Of a stretch of 64,000 bases of DNA, positions 1-8,137 are shown piece after piece; the first letter of the stretch is position 1, and each line of letters begins with the position of its first letter. The notes under the pieces are model-generated. The model was given only the letters and a program-made list of their open reading frames with translations. It searched no databases and was not told the DNA's origin. Origin of the DNA: Streptomyces sp. NBC_01476. Lineage in GTDB: Bacteria; Actinomycetota; Actinomycetes; Streptomycetales; Streptomycetaceae. Made by a program: the position numbers and the translations under genes. The stretch covers positions 7,519,001 to 7,583,000 of the forward strand of contig NZ_CP109446.1 in assembly GCF_036227265.1 (NCBI RefSeq), read 5' to 3'.

Positions 1-779
1 GAGTCCTTCGGCGCGTTGGCGAACTGCTCGAAGTACGACAGCGCGTTGTCGTCGTAGTCGCCGTTCTCATCGTCCGAGCCGTTCGGGTTGTGGTAGACGC
101 GCCAGCTCACGCCCGCCTTCTGGAGCCGTTCGGCATAGGTCGTCCAGTCGCCCACCGGGTTCTCGGTGACGATCGAGTTGTCGGTGAAGGGACCGGTGGT
201 GCCGTCGACGCCGGGACCCGGGGTGCCGGTCCACAGATAGAGGCGGTTGGGATCGGTGGGGCCGTTGAGCGAGGTGCAGTAGTGGTCGCAGACGGTGAAG
301 GCATCGGCCATGGCGTACTGGAAGGGGATGTCCTCTCGGGTGAAGTACCCCATGGTGTAACGGCCCTTGGCGGCGACCCACTGGTTCTGGGCGCCGTTGT
401 TGACCGCCTGGTGGCCCGAGTCCCAGCCGTGGTCGAGGCCGCCGAAGTCCTGCGCCTTGAACGTGGCGGTGTCGAACCTGAACGGAAGGGAGTAGCCCTC
501 GGCGCGCCCGGCGTCGGGCTGCCGGAAGACCGGGTTGCCGTTGGGGAAGACCACGCCCTGCTTGTCGCCGAAGCCGCGGACGCCGTTCAGGGTGCCCAGG
601 TAGTGGTCGAAGCTCCGGTTCTCCTGCATCAGGACGACGACGTGCTGCACGTCGTCGACGCTGCCGTGGTGGCGGGTCGCGGCCTCGGCGGTGCCGGTCG
701 TGCCGGGCAGTCCGATGGCGGCGGTCGCTCCGGCCGCCGCTGCGGTGCCGACGAAGGTACGGCGGCTGATCGGGGTCAT
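1..779 (-). CDS. Phosphocholine-type phospholipase C, Tat-exported (3' end outside window)
   Basis: Only the N-terminal 259 residues lie in the window. The ATG at 779 is preceded by AAAGGA. The protein opens with a twin-arginine signal (SRRTFVG near residues 5-11, then an Ala/Gly-rich hydrophobic run), so it should be exported folded through Tat. The mature part begins with the family signature VVLMQENRSFDHYLGTL near residue 50. This is the metal-binding entry of the alkaline-phosphatase-like non-hemolytic phospholipase C (phosphoesterase) family, which removes phosphorylated head groups from membrane lipids. It starts 31 nt after the EEP-type gene and probably shares its transcript, which begins near a putative GntR operator. 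This links it to phosphorus or head-group scavenging. The family call is secure; substrate specificity cannot be judged from the fragment. Confidence 0.9.
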   Translation of the reverse strand, partial: MTPISRRTFVGTAAAAGATAAIGLPGTTGTAEAATRHHGSVDDVQHVVVLMQENRSFDHYLGTLNGVRGFGDKQGVVFPNGNPVFRQPDAGRAEGYSLPFRFDTATFKAQDFGGLDHGWDSGHQAVNNGAQNQWVAAKGRYTMGYFTREDIPFQYAMADAFTVCDHYCTSLNGPTDPNRLYLWTGTPGPGVDGTTGPFTDNSIVTENPVGDWTTYAERLQKAGVSWRVYHNPNGSDDENGDYDDNALSYFEQFANAPKD

Positions 780-809
780 GGGATGCGAGTCCTTTGCGGT
801 CGTGCGGAG

Positions 810-2561
810 TCAGCGGGCGGTGCGCAGGGCGAAGGTGACGACTGCCGCGGCGTGGTCGGAGGGCCAGCCGTTGGCGCCGGTGCCGGGCACCGGCTTCGGC
901 CAGCCGGTGGTGAGGCTGTGGGCCTGGAGGACCTTCAGCCGGCCGGCGTACTGGATCTGGTCGATGCGGTCCTGGGGCTCGGCGCCGCCGCCGTCGTGCG
1001 CCGGGCGGACCGGTGACCAGGTGATGCCGGGGGCCTTGACCGGGTTGGGGTTGGCCTCCCGGAAGGCGTCGGTGAGCCCGGCCTTCTGCAGGGTCTCGGT
1101 GACCGGCCAGGCCACGGCCCCGATGCCGCCGTGGGCGGCAGCGGTGCGGGAGGTCCAGTCGAGGTGCGAGGGGGAGGCGAGGCCGGCCGCGAGCACCACC
1201 GGGGTGGAGGAGTTGAGGTGGGTCCGCATCGCGGCGGCCAGCTTCTGGGCCTGCTGGAAGCGGACGGTCTGCTTCTCCGCCGCCACCAGGCGGGCCGCGT
1301 TCAGGCCGGCGGCCACCGCGTACGGCCCGTAGCCGGTCTCGTCCAGCTGCGCCACCCACAGCCGTACGGTGTGGCCGCCCGGCAGCCGTACGGTGGCGGA
1401 AGCCGCGGGCAGGGACGCCGTCGGGCCGGTGACGTCGCTCAGCGGATAGCGGCTGACGATGCCGAGGCTCCCGGCGCTCTGGTAGGCGTGCCAGCCCAGT
1501 GCCTGTCCGAGGGTCCGGGCGGCGGTGCCGCCGGTCTCCTGCAGCGCGACGATGTCGAGGCCCTGGGTGAGCACCACCCGCGCCTGCTTCTCCAGCGGGC
1601 CCTCGACATGCGTTCCGGCGTCCCAGAGGTTCAAGGAGGCGATCTTGAAGGTGAGCTCGTCCTTGGCGGAGCGCACCGGCACCTCGACGGTGACGGTGTC
1701 GGTGCCCACCGCGCTGTCCTGCACGCCGACCACGATCCGGCCCGGCGTCCTGGGCGCCCGGCCGGGCGCGGTGCCGGTGACGGTGCCGTCGGCGGTGACC
1801 GACAGCCAGGAGTCGCCGGACAGGCGCCGGTAGGCCGGGCTGCCGGGCCGGTTGCCGTCCGGCCTGATCCACAGGTTCCCCAGCGGGACTTCGACCGTGT
1901 CGCCGGCGGTGACCGGCACGGTGACGGCGTCCACGGCCTCGTGCGGGGCCACGACGGGCGTGAAGCTGAAGGGCGCGGTCCTGGCGAGGACCGGGTACAG
2001 GTCGTCGTAGAGCAGGTAGGCGGTGTACGGGCCGCCGGTCAGGCCGGAGGTGTCCAGGGTGAGGGTGCCGGAGCCGCCGGCGGAGTACGCCCAGACGGTG
2101 GAGGCGCCGTTGCCGGGCTGCCGGTCACCGTCGTAGATGCCCACCCAGTTCTTGGCGTTGGGGGAGGCCGTGGTCCAGCTGAAGGTCAGCTTGTCGCCCT
2201 CGTGCGGGGCGGCCGGCGAGGTGATGACGAGGCTGTCGCCGGACTCGGTGAAGGTGATCGGGCCGGCCTGGGCGAGGATCTGATTGCCGTCGTCGTACAG
2301 CAGGTAGGCGGTGTACGGACCGCCCGCCAGGGCCGAGGTGTTGACGGTGGTGCTGCCCGACGCCGCCGCCGTGACGTACGACCACACCCAGGAGGAGCCG
2401 CTGCCCGGCGAGGTGGCGGGGCCGTACAGGCCGATCCAGTTCTTGGCGTTGGGGGTGTCGGTGGTCCAGCTGAACGTCAGTTTGTCGCCCACGTGCGGGG
2501 CGGCCGGTGAGGCGAGGGTGAGGGTGCTGCTCGAGGACGCCACGGTGGGAAGGGGTGGCAT
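810..2561 (-). CDS. EEP-fold (endonuclease/exonuclease/phosphatase) protein with two Ig-like repeats
   Basis: 583 residues. The ATG at 2561 was chosen because GGAGAGGA lies just upstream and the sequence further upstream is low complexity. Two tandem Ig-like repeats of about 95 residues (roughly 10-105 and 110-205) share FSWTT..NAKNW and GGPYTAYLLYDD. A linker and a C-terminal EEP domain (about 295-583) follow. The EEP domain keeps SLNLWD, the metal-ligand Glu in LQET, RIDQIQY and the catalytic SDH near the end. The usual GDFN motif, however, reads AGLA (PVVLAAGLASP, about residue 465), so two expected active-site residues are missing. No signal peptide is visible although the neighbouring phospholipase is exported. 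The family includes DNases, phosphodiesterases and sphingomyelinases. Activity is doubtful; a lipid- or nucleotide-binding role is possible. Confidence 0.85.
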   Translation of the reverse strand: MPPLPTVASSSSTLTLASPAAPHVGDKLTFSWTTDTPNAKNWIGLYGPATSPGSGSSWVWSYVTAAASGSTTVNTSALAGGPYTAYLLYDDGNQILAQAGPITFTESGDSLVITSPAAPHEGDKLTFSWTTASPNAKNWVGIYDGDRQPGNGASTVWAYSAGGSGTLTLDTSGLTGGPYTAYLLYDDLYPVLARTAPFSFTPVVAPHEAVDAVTVPVTAGDTVEVPLGNLWIRPDGNRPGSPAYRRLSGDSWLSVTADGTVTGTAPGRAPRTPGRIVVGVQDSAVGTDTVTVEVPVRSAKDELTFKIASLNLWDAGTHVEGPLEKQARVVLTQGLDIVALQETGGTAARTLGQALGWHAYQSAGSLGIVSRYPLSDVTGPTASLPAASATVRLPGGHTVRLWVAQLDETGYGPYAVAAGLNAARLVAAEKQTVRFQQAQKLAAAMRTHLNSSTPVVLAAGLASPSHLDWTSRTAAAHGGIGAVAWPVTETLQKAGLTDAFREANPNPVKAPGITWSPVRPAHDGGGAEPQDRIDQIQYAGRLKVLQAHSLTTGWPKPVPGTGANGWPSDHAAAVVTFALRTAR

Positions 2562-2839
2562 GGGTGCACGAATCCTCTCCGCCCGGTCCGGGCGCGCGGG
2601 CGGCCGGGACCGGATCAGTGGGCTGGGTGACGGGGCTCCCGTGGGGCCCGGCGCCGGGTGTCGGCGGCAGGGGTGGACGCTGCCGCGGTGAGGTGGGGCA
2701 AGTTGGCTGTACAACTCAGCCCAGTAAGCGGTTCGCTCGGGAATGGCCCGTGAACGGGACATGGCGGGCGGCCGGGCGGTGGCCGACAGGTTCGTGCCGG
2801 GCAAGAGCCGAGGCCGCGCCGGGTTACGCGGTGACGCGG
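2562..2839. other. Non-coding upstream region of the EEP-phospholipase unit
   Basis: This stretch of about 280 bases separates the EEP start from the SMR gene. It holds the 16-bp operator-like sequence at 2701-2716 and no credible reading frame on either strand. The minus-strand promoter of the EEP-phospholipase unit should lie here. Confidence 0.5.
2701..2716. promoter_or_regulatory. Putative GntR operator, copy 1
   Basis: AGTTGGCTGTACAACT, with 5-bp inverted ends AGTTG/CAACT. It lies 140 bp upstream of the EEP gene. The same 16-mer occurs with one mismatch at 8204-8219 and as an exact reverse complement at 10949-10964. Copies 1 and 2 also share CCAGTA four bases beyond the box. Recurrence in front of three functionally related units next to a GntR gene is the reason for calling it an operator. 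Confidence 0.65.
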
Positions 2840-3160
2840 TCAGTGCGCGCTGTGGATGTTCAGGACCACGACACCGACGATGACCAGGGCGATGCCCGCC
2901 CACTGGTGCCACCCCAGCGACTCGCCGAAGGCGGCCGCCCCGATGGCGGCGACCGCCGCGGTACCCACCCCCGACCAGATGGCGTACGCGATGGACACCG
3001 GTATGTGCTTGAGCGCCAGTCCGAGCAGCACGAACGACAGCACGTAGCCGATCGCCACGCCGATCGTGGGCAACAGCCGGGTGTATCCCTCGGTGAGCTT
3101 CAGACAGCTGGTGGCGCAGATCTCGGAGACGATGGCGAGGCCGAGAAGCAGGTAGGGCAC
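2840..3160 (-). CDS. Small multidrug resistance (SMR/EmrE-type) exporter
   Basis: 106 residues, the standard SMR length. The GTG at 3160 has GGAG five bases upstream. Four membrane segments are evident. The conserved membrane-embedded glutamate is in TM1 (GLAIVSEICATS, about residue 13), and the IPVSIAYAIWSGVGT motif of TM3 is intact. SMR proteins are dual-topology proton antiporters for quaternary ammonium and related cations. The gene follows the HAD gene by 25 nt and sits between the phosphonate importer and the phospholipase unit. I infer, without proof, that it may export a quaternary amine such as betaine or choline released during phosphonate or phospholipid breakdown. A general drug or guanidinium exporter is the alternative. 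Confidence 0.9.
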   Translation of the reverse strand: MPYLLLGLAIVSEICATSCLKLTEGYTRLLPTIGVAIGYVLSFVLLGLALKHIPVSIAYAIWSGVGTAAVAAIGAAAFGESLGWHQWAGIALVIVGVVVLNIHSAH

Positions 3161-3185
3161 GGTGACTCCGGAAAGGTGATCGGGC

Positions 3186-3872
3186 TCAGACCCGGGCGGC
3201 GACGAGTGTGGACAGCAGCGCCAGATCGACCGCCTCCAGGCTGCCGACCACCACGACACCGGGCTCCGCGGCGATCGGCACGGTGGACGGGACCGCGACC
3301 ACCTGGCAGCCGGCCGCCCGCGCCGAGGCGAGGCCGGGCGGGCTGTCCTCCACCGCGACACAGGCCTCCGGCGGGACACCGAGCCGGGCCGCCGCGGTGC
3401 GGTAAGGCGCCGGATCGGGCTTGGTGCGGACGGTGTCCTCGGCCGCCACGGTGAGCGCGAACCAGTCCGCCCCCAGCGTCAGCAGCACCAGGTCGACGAT
3501 CCGCCGCGGGGACGCGGTGACCAGGGCGGCGGGCACCGCGGCGTCCTGGAGTTCGGCCAGCAGCCGCAGCGCGCCGGGCCGCGGAGTCACGTCGCCGGCC
3601 ACACGTGCCGCGAAGGCGTCGTCGAGTTCCCGGGCGATCCGGTCCTCGGGCGCCGCCTCACCGGTGATCCGGTGCAGATGGCCCGCGGTGTGCGCGACCG
3701 GCCGGCCGAGCACCTCCGGCAGGTCGGTGTCGGTCAGCCGGTGTCCGAGCCGGTCCGCGACCTCGGTGACGGCCCGCCACCACAGATGTTCGGTGTCGAC
3801 GAGCGTGCCGTCCATGTCGAACAGGACGGCGGCAGGACGGACAGGACGGGCAGGGGTGGTACGGGAGTGCAC
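3186..3872 (-). CDS. HAD-superfamily hydrolase, beta-phosphoglucomutase-like
   Basis: 228 residues. The GTG at 3872 follows AGGAAGGG at good spacing; an upstream in-frame start has no ribosome site. Motif I is DMDGTLVDTE (nucleophile Asp19, acid Asp21), motif II is LVTAS, the motif III lysine is in TKPDP and motif IV is VEDSPPG. A helical C1 cap lies in between. This is the pattern of phosphatases and phosphoglucomutases that act on small phosphorylated metabolites. It lies between the phosphonate ABC operon and the SMR gene. A phosphonoacetaldehyde hydrolase role is not favoured, because its motif I differs and the oxidative pathway encoded nearby would not need one. The substrate is unknown. 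Confidence 0.85.
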   Translation of the reverse strand: MHSRTTPARPVRPAAVLFDMDGTLVDTEHLWWRAVTEVADRLGHRLTDTDLPEVLGRPVAHTAGHLHRITGEAAPEDRIARELDDAFAARVAGDVTPRPGALRLLAELQDAAVPAALVTASPRRIVDLVLLTLGADWFALTVAAEDTVRTKPDPAPYRTAAARLGVPPEACVAVEDSPPGLASARAAGCQVVAVPSTVPIAAEPGVVVVGSLEAVDLALLSTLVAARV

Positions 3873-3911
3873 GAATGCCCTTCCTCGATGGGGAGCTGGA
3901 CGGGGCCGCAC

Positions 3912-3941
3912 TCGGGTCGGTACCGATTCGGGTCGGTACCG
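3912..3941. repeat. Tandem 14-bp repeat with 16-bp period upstream of the HAD gene
   Basis: TCGGGTCGGTACCG occurs at 3912-3925 and again, exactly, at 3928-3941. Each copy contains the palindrome CGGTACCG. The pair lies 40 to 69 bp upstream of the HAD start, between it and the ABC ATPase gene, where a promoter for a separate HAD-SMR unit would be. It is possibly a cooperative operator. Confidence 0.6.
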
Positions 3942-4018
3942 GCCGGTGCGCATGCCGGGCCGGGCGCCGGAGCGCGTACGTCACGGTACGCACCCGGGCG
4001 CCACGGCAGGGAAAGGGG

Positions 4019-5110
4019 TCAGACGGCCCTGCGGTCCACCAGAACGGGGCGTTCGGGCAGCGTCAGGGTGGCCGCGGAGCCCAGCGCCAGGGCCGCCGCC
4101 GTCTCGGTCGGCAGGTCGGCCTTGACCTCGGTGCCGTCCGTGAGGCGCACCGTGATCCGGGTGATCGCGCCGAGGAAGGAGGCGGCCACCACTGTGGCGC
4201 CGCCGTGCGGGTCGGCGGCGATCCGCACCGCCTCCGGCCGTACCAGGGCGTCCAGTTCGCCGCCGGCGGGCAGTTCGCCCTCCACCGGCAGCCGGACGCC
4301 CAGCACCTCGACCTGCCGGCCGTCGGCGGCCCGGGCCGCGGGGATGCGGCTCATCGTGCCGACGAACTCGGCGACGAACGCCGTGGCGGGCCGCGCGTAC
4401 AACTCCGCGGGAACCGCGACCTGTTCCAGCCGCCCGGCGCGCAGCACGGCCACCCGGTCGGCCATCGACAGGGCCTCCTCCTGGTCGTGGGTCACGAACA
4501 AGGTGGTGATCCCCAGGTCCTGCTGGAGCCGGCGGATCTCCTCGCGCAGCGCGAGGCGGACCTTGGCGTCGAGTGCGGACAGCGGTTCGTCCAGCAGCAG
4601 CACCCGGGGCCGCAGCGCCAACGCCCGGGCCAGCGCGACGCGTTGCTGCTGGCCGCCGGACATCTGGTGCGGGAACCGGTCGGCGAGCCGGGCCAGGCCC
4701 ACCAGGTCGAGCAACTCCCCGGCCAGACTCAGCCGTTCGGCCTTTCCGGTGCCGCGCATCCGCATGCCGAAGGCGACGTTCTCGGCAGCGGTCAGGTGCG
4801 GGAAGAGGCTGTAGGACTGGAACACCATCCCGGCGTCACGCCGATGAGCGGGCACGCCGGTGATGTCCTTGCCGTCCAGCAGCACTTCGCCGGCGTCCGG
4901 GTGCTCGAAGCCGGCCAGCATCCGCAGCGCGGTGGTCTTGCCGCAGCCGGACGGCCCCAGCAGCGCCAGCAGTTCACCCGGGTGCGCGGTCAGGTCCAGG
5001 CCGTCCAGCGCCACCGTGGGGCCGAACGTGCGGTGCAGCCCGCGGAATTCCACGGTGGCACCGCCGGTCCCGCGGACGGACGCGAACATTCCTGTGGTGG
5101 TGGCGGTCAC
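4019..5110 (-). CDS. phnT: ABC transporter ATPase, 2-aminoethylphosphonate/polyamine type
   Basis: 363 residues. The GTG at 5110 overlaps the permease stop by four bases (GTGA). Walker A is GPSGCGKTT (about 55-63), followed by the Q-loop in VFQSYSLFPHLT, signature MSGGQQQRVALARAL, Walker B VLLLDEPLSALD and switch His in FVTHDQEEA. A TOBE-like C-terminal domain follows. This architecture belongs to the PotA/FbpC/PhnT group that serves solute importers for polyamines, iron and phosphonates. It is the last gene of a four-gene importer operon. The phosphonate assignment rests on the adjacent regulator and oxygenase, not on the ATPase itself. Confidence 0.9.
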   Translation of the reverse strand: MTATTTGMFASVRGTGGATVEFRGLHRTFGPTVALDGLDLTAHPGELLALLGPSGCGKTTALRMLAGFEHPDAGEVLLDGKDITGVPAHRRDAGMVFQSYSLFPHLTAAENVAFGMRMRGTGKAERLSLAGELLDLVGLARLADRFPHQMSGGQQQRVALARALALRPRVLLLDEPLSALDAKVRLALREEIRRLQQDLGITTLFVTHDQEEALSMADRVAVLRAGRLEQVAVPAELYARPATAFVAEFVGTMSRIPAARAADGRQVEVLGVRLPVEGELPAGGELDALVRPEAVRIAADPHGGATVVAASFLGAITRITVRLTDGTEVKADLPTETAAALALGSAATLTLPERPVLVDRRAV

Positions 5111-6030
5111 GAGTTCTCCAGGACGGTGTGGTCGGGGGCGGCGCTCCCGGGGCTCCTGCGCGGGGCGCGGGACGAGCGCCCGCGTCCGGCGGCGGCGAGC
5201 ACCAGCAGCAGGACCCAGGTGAGGACGAGGCTGAGCACCGACACGGACACCGACAGCTGTGCGTTGCTGCCGCCGATGGTGACGATCCACACCGCGAACG
5301 GCTGGTACCCGAGGATGGACGCGACGGTGTACTCGCCGAGCACCAGCGCCAGCGTGATGAATCCGGTGTTCAGCAGGGCGCCGCGCAGATTCGGCAGCAC
5401 GACCTGGAGAACGGTCCGCGGCCAGTTGGCACCGCAGTTGCGGGCCGCCTCCACCAGGGTCGGGAGGTCGAGGGCGCGCATCCCCGCGTCCAGCGTCCGG
5501 TACGCCAGCGGCAGCGCCATCAGGACGTAGGCGAGCAGCAGGATCACCGGGAAGCCGGGGTTCTGGATCGCGTTGAAGGTCTGGAAGAGCGGGGTGTCCG
5601 CGAAGTCGTCAGGACCCCACTGGAGCACCGAACTGATGCCCGCGGTCAGTGCCACCGCGGGCACCACCAGGGGCAGCGAGCAGAGCACCTCCACCAGGAC
5701 CCGCAGCCGGGGGGCGGTCAGGCGCACCGCGATGAGCGCGGGCACGAGCAGCAGCAGTGTCACCGCCGTGGTCGCGGCGGCGAGTTCGAGGGTCAGCCGG
5801 AGGCTGCTCCAGAAACCCTCGGCGCCGAAGATGCCGCTGTAGGAACTCGCGGTGAGCCCCTCGCCCGGCACGTCCACCGTGAAGATCACCGAGAAGACCA
5901 TCGGGCCGAGGAAGTACAGCGCCGCGATCAGCCCGACGACCCCGCGCCACACCCGCGGACGGCGGCGGCGTCCGGCGGGTTCCGGAGCCGGCCGCACGGC
6001 GGTGGGGGCGGGCGGGGTCAGTGCAGCCAT
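5107..6030 (-). CDS. phnV: ABC transporter permease, phosphonate importer (second permease)
   Basis: 307 residues. The ATG at 6030 overlaps the end of the preceding permease by 13 bases. Six membrane segments are visible. The EAA-loop motif that docks on the ATPase is EAARNCGANWPRTVLQVVLPNL (residues about 205-226). The last segment is followed by a basic tail. It belongs to the binding-protein-dependent permease family (PotC/PhnV type). Together with the neighbouring permease it forms the membrane channel. Overlapping stops and starts on both sides indicate translational coupling. Confidence 0.88.
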   Translation of the reverse strand: MAALTPPAPTAVRPAPEPAGRRRRPRVWRGVVGLIAALYFLGPMVFSVIFTVDVPGEGLTASSYSGIFGAEGFWSSLRLTLELAAATTAVTLLLLVPALIAVRLTAPRLRVLVEVLCSLPLVVPAVALTAGISSVLQWGPDDFADTPLFQTFNAIQNPGFPVILLLAYVLMALPLAYRTLDAGMRALDLPTLVEAARNCGANWPRTVLQVVLPNLRGALLNTGFITLALVLGEYTVASILGYQPFAVWIVTIGGSNAQLSVSVSVLSLVLTWVLLLVLAAAGRGRSSRAPRRSPGSAAPDHTVLENS

Positions 6031-6974
6031 CGTGCGCTCCTGCGCTGAAGGGGAATGTAGAGGGCCATTACCACGCCCGCGATCACGATCATGTCCAGGC
6101 TCAGCGCCAGGGCCACATTGCCCTGTCCGGCAAGGACGTTGCCGGACAGCGCGTTGGCGATCTGCAGGGTGATCAGCGGTACGGAGCTGCCGACGATGGC
6201 CGCCGCGGTGGCGTAGGCGGCGAACGCGCTCCCGAAGAGCAGGACGAAGCCGCCCAGCAGCGAGGGAGCCAGGATGGGCAGCGCGACGTGCAGCCAGTAC
6301 TGGCGGGTGGTCGCGCCGTTGTTCTGCGCCGCCTCGCGCCACTGGACCCGCAGGCCGTCCAGCGCCGGCGTGATGGTGAGCACCATCAGCGGCACGAGGA
6401 AGTACAGGTAGACGATCGTCAGGCCGGTGAAGGAGTACAGGCTCCAGCCGTGCTTGCCGAGGTCCAGCGCGCGGGTCAGCTCGCCGGAGTTGCCGAGGGT
6501 GGCGACGAAGGCGAACGCGAGCGGCACCCCGCCGAAGTTGGCCAGCACGCCGGAAGCGGCCAGTACCCCTTCGCGCAGGGCCCGGAAGCGGGAGGTCACC
6601 ACGGCGTGGGCGAGCGGCAGTCCGAGCAGCACACCGAGCGCCGCGGTGAGCGCGGAGAGTTTGACGCTGCCCCACAGTGCGGTGAGGTAGGCGCCGTGCA
6701 CCGACTGGCTGAGGTTGCCGGTGGTCCAGTGCCGGCCGCCGGGCGTGCCCCCCGAGGTCTTGAAGGCGTTGGTGACGATCGCGAAGGCCGGCAGGCCGAA
6801 GACCACGAGGACGAAGACGATCAGGGGCAGGACGGCGAGCCATCCGGCGGCGCGCGGCCGGCGGCGGAGGCTGTCCTTGCGCGAAGTGGGGGCGGAAGCG
6901 GTCCCGCCGCCGCCGGCCTCCTGCGAAGAGGGGCCGGCGGCGGGGGACGGCGTCGCGGCGCGAGCCGTGGTCAT
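6018..6974 (-). CDS. phnU: ABC transporter permease, phosphonate importer (first permease)
   Basis: 318 residues. The ATG at 6974 is nine bases after the binding-protein stop, with only a weak GAG-type ribosome site. After a 45-residue Gly/Arg-rich cytoplasmic start there are six membrane segments. The ATPase-docking loop reads WREAAQNNGATTRQYWLHVALPIL near residue 215. It is a PotB/PhnU-type permease. The gene is embedded in the binding protein-permease-permease-ATPase order that is usual for PhnSTUV-like importers. Confidence 0.87.
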   Translation of the reverse strand: MTTARAATPSPAAGPSSQEAGGGGTASAPTSRKDSLRRRPRAAGWLAVLPLIVFVLVVFGLPAFAIVTNAFKTSGGTPGGRHWTTGNLSQSVHGAYLTALWGSVKLSALTAALGVLLGLPLAHAVVTSRFRALREGVLAASGVLANFGGVPLAFAFVATLGNSGELTRALDLGKHGWSLYSFTGLTIVYLYFLVPLMVLTITPALDGLRVQWREAAQNNGATTRQYWLHVALPILAPSLLGGFVLLFGSAFAAYATAAAIVGSSVPLITLQIANALSGNVLAGQGNVALALSLDMIVIAGVVMALYIPLQRRSARWLH

Positions 6975-6982
6975 GGTGCCGG

Positions 6983-8137
6983 TCAGCTCACGGCCTTGGC
7001 CCAGCCGGCGAGCACGGCCTTCTGGGCCGCGTCGACCTGGGCGGAGGTCGGGAACTGCGGTGCGCCGGAGACCGCCGGGAGCTTCGCGGCGGCCGCCTGG
7101 TCCACGGTGCCCTTCTGCGTCATGGCCGGCAGCTCGGCCGGACGGGAGAAGCCCTGCAGCCACAGGTTCTGGCCCTCGGCGCTGTAGAGGAACTCCTCCC
7201 ACAGCCGGGCGGCGGCCGGGTGCGGGGCGTACTTGTTGATCGCCTGGCTGTAGTACTGCGCGTACTGGCCGTCGGCGGGCACGGCGACCTTCCAGTTCAG
7301 GCCCTTGGCCGCGAACTCCTTGGCGTAGCCGGCGTTGAGGTAGTCCCAGTCGATGCTGATCGGCGTCTCGCCCTTTTCGACGGTCGCCGGGGTGGACTCC
7401 ACCGGGTTGAAGTTGCCGTTCGCCTTCAGCTTGTGGAAGAAGTCCAGGCCGGGCTGGATGTTGTCCAGCGAACCGCCGTTGGCCAGCGCCGCCGCGTAGA
7501 CGCCGCCGAACGCCGAACCCGACTTGGTCGGGTCGCCGTTCATCGCGACCTGGCCCTTGTACTGCGGCTTGAGCAGGTCGGCGAAGGTGGTGGGGCACTC
7601 CTTGACGGCCTTGGCGTCGCAGCCGATGGAGACATAGCCGCCGTAGTCGTCGTAGCGCAGGCCGTTCGGGTCCTTCTGGGCGGCCGGGATGTCGTCCCAG
7701 GTGGCGACCTTGTAAGGGGCCAGGATGCCCTGCGAGGCGGCGCTGAGCGCGAAGGAGTTGCCCAGGTCGACCACGTCGGGGGCGCGGTTTTGTCCCTTGC
7801 GGGAGGTGATCGCGGTGATCTCGTCCTGGCTGGCGCCGTCGGGGTTCTCGTCGGCGACCTTGATCCCGTACTTCTTCTCGAAGGCGCTGATGATGGCGCC
7901 GTAGTTGGCCCAGTCCGGGGGAAGCGCGATGGCGTTGAGCGTTCCCTCCTTCTTGGCGGCGGCGACCAGCGCGGTCATCCCGCCGAAGTCCGCGGCGGAG
8001 GTGGCCGTCGCCGCGTTCTTGCCGCCGCCGGCGGCGGACGACGAGCTGCCGGAGGAGGAGCCGCAGCCGGTCAGGGCGAGCGCGGCGACGGTGAGCCCGG
8101 CGGCCACAGCGGCGGCGCGGACACGGTGGACTGTCAC
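6983..8137 (-). CDS. phnS: Periplasmic-type phosphonate-binding lipoprotein of ABC importer
   Basis: 384 residues. The GTG at 8137 is preceded by AGGAGGA. A short signal peptide ends in a lipobox, ALTGCGSS with Cys25, so the protein should be anchored outside the membrane. The mature chain is an extracellular solute-binding protein of family 1/ABC type. It has recognisable PPDWANYGAI near the start and a typical WEEFLYSAEGQNLWLQGF segment near the end, as in the 2-aminoethylphosphonate, iron and thiamine binding group. It is the first gene of the importer operon and is preceded by operator copy 2. The ligand is inferred from context: an aminophosphonate or quaternary-amine phosphonate. Confidence 0.87.
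   Translation of the reverse strand: MTVHRVRAAAVAAGLTVAALALTGCGSSSGSSSSAAGGGKNAATATSAADFGGMTALVAAAKKEGTLNAIALPPDWANYGAIISAFEKKYGIKVADENPDGASQDEITAITSRKGQNRAPDVVDLGNSFALSAASQGILAPYKVATWDDIPAAQKDPNGLRYDDYGGYVSIGCDAKAVKECPTTFADLLKPQYKGQVAMNGDPTKSGSAFGGVYAAALANGGSLDNIQPGLDFFHKLKANGNFNPVESTPATVEKGETPISIDWDYLNAGYAKEFAAKGLNWKVAVPADGQYAQYYSQAINKYAPHPAAARLWEEFLYSAEGQNLWLQGFSRPAELPAMTQKGTVDQAAAAKLPAVSGAPQFPTSAQVDAAQKAVLAGWAKAVS

Noticed and set aside
67..1872. Long minus-strand open frame over the phospholipase and EEP genes
   Set aside because: Arg/Pro/Gly-rich shadow of two clearly recognisable genes in another frame of the same strand.
3186..3872. HAD protein as phosphonoacetaldehyde hydrolase of a classic aminoethylphosphonate pathway
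   Set aside because: Motif I is the ordinary DMDGTLVD type, no aminotransferase partner is present, and the neighbouring fusion encodes the oxidative route.
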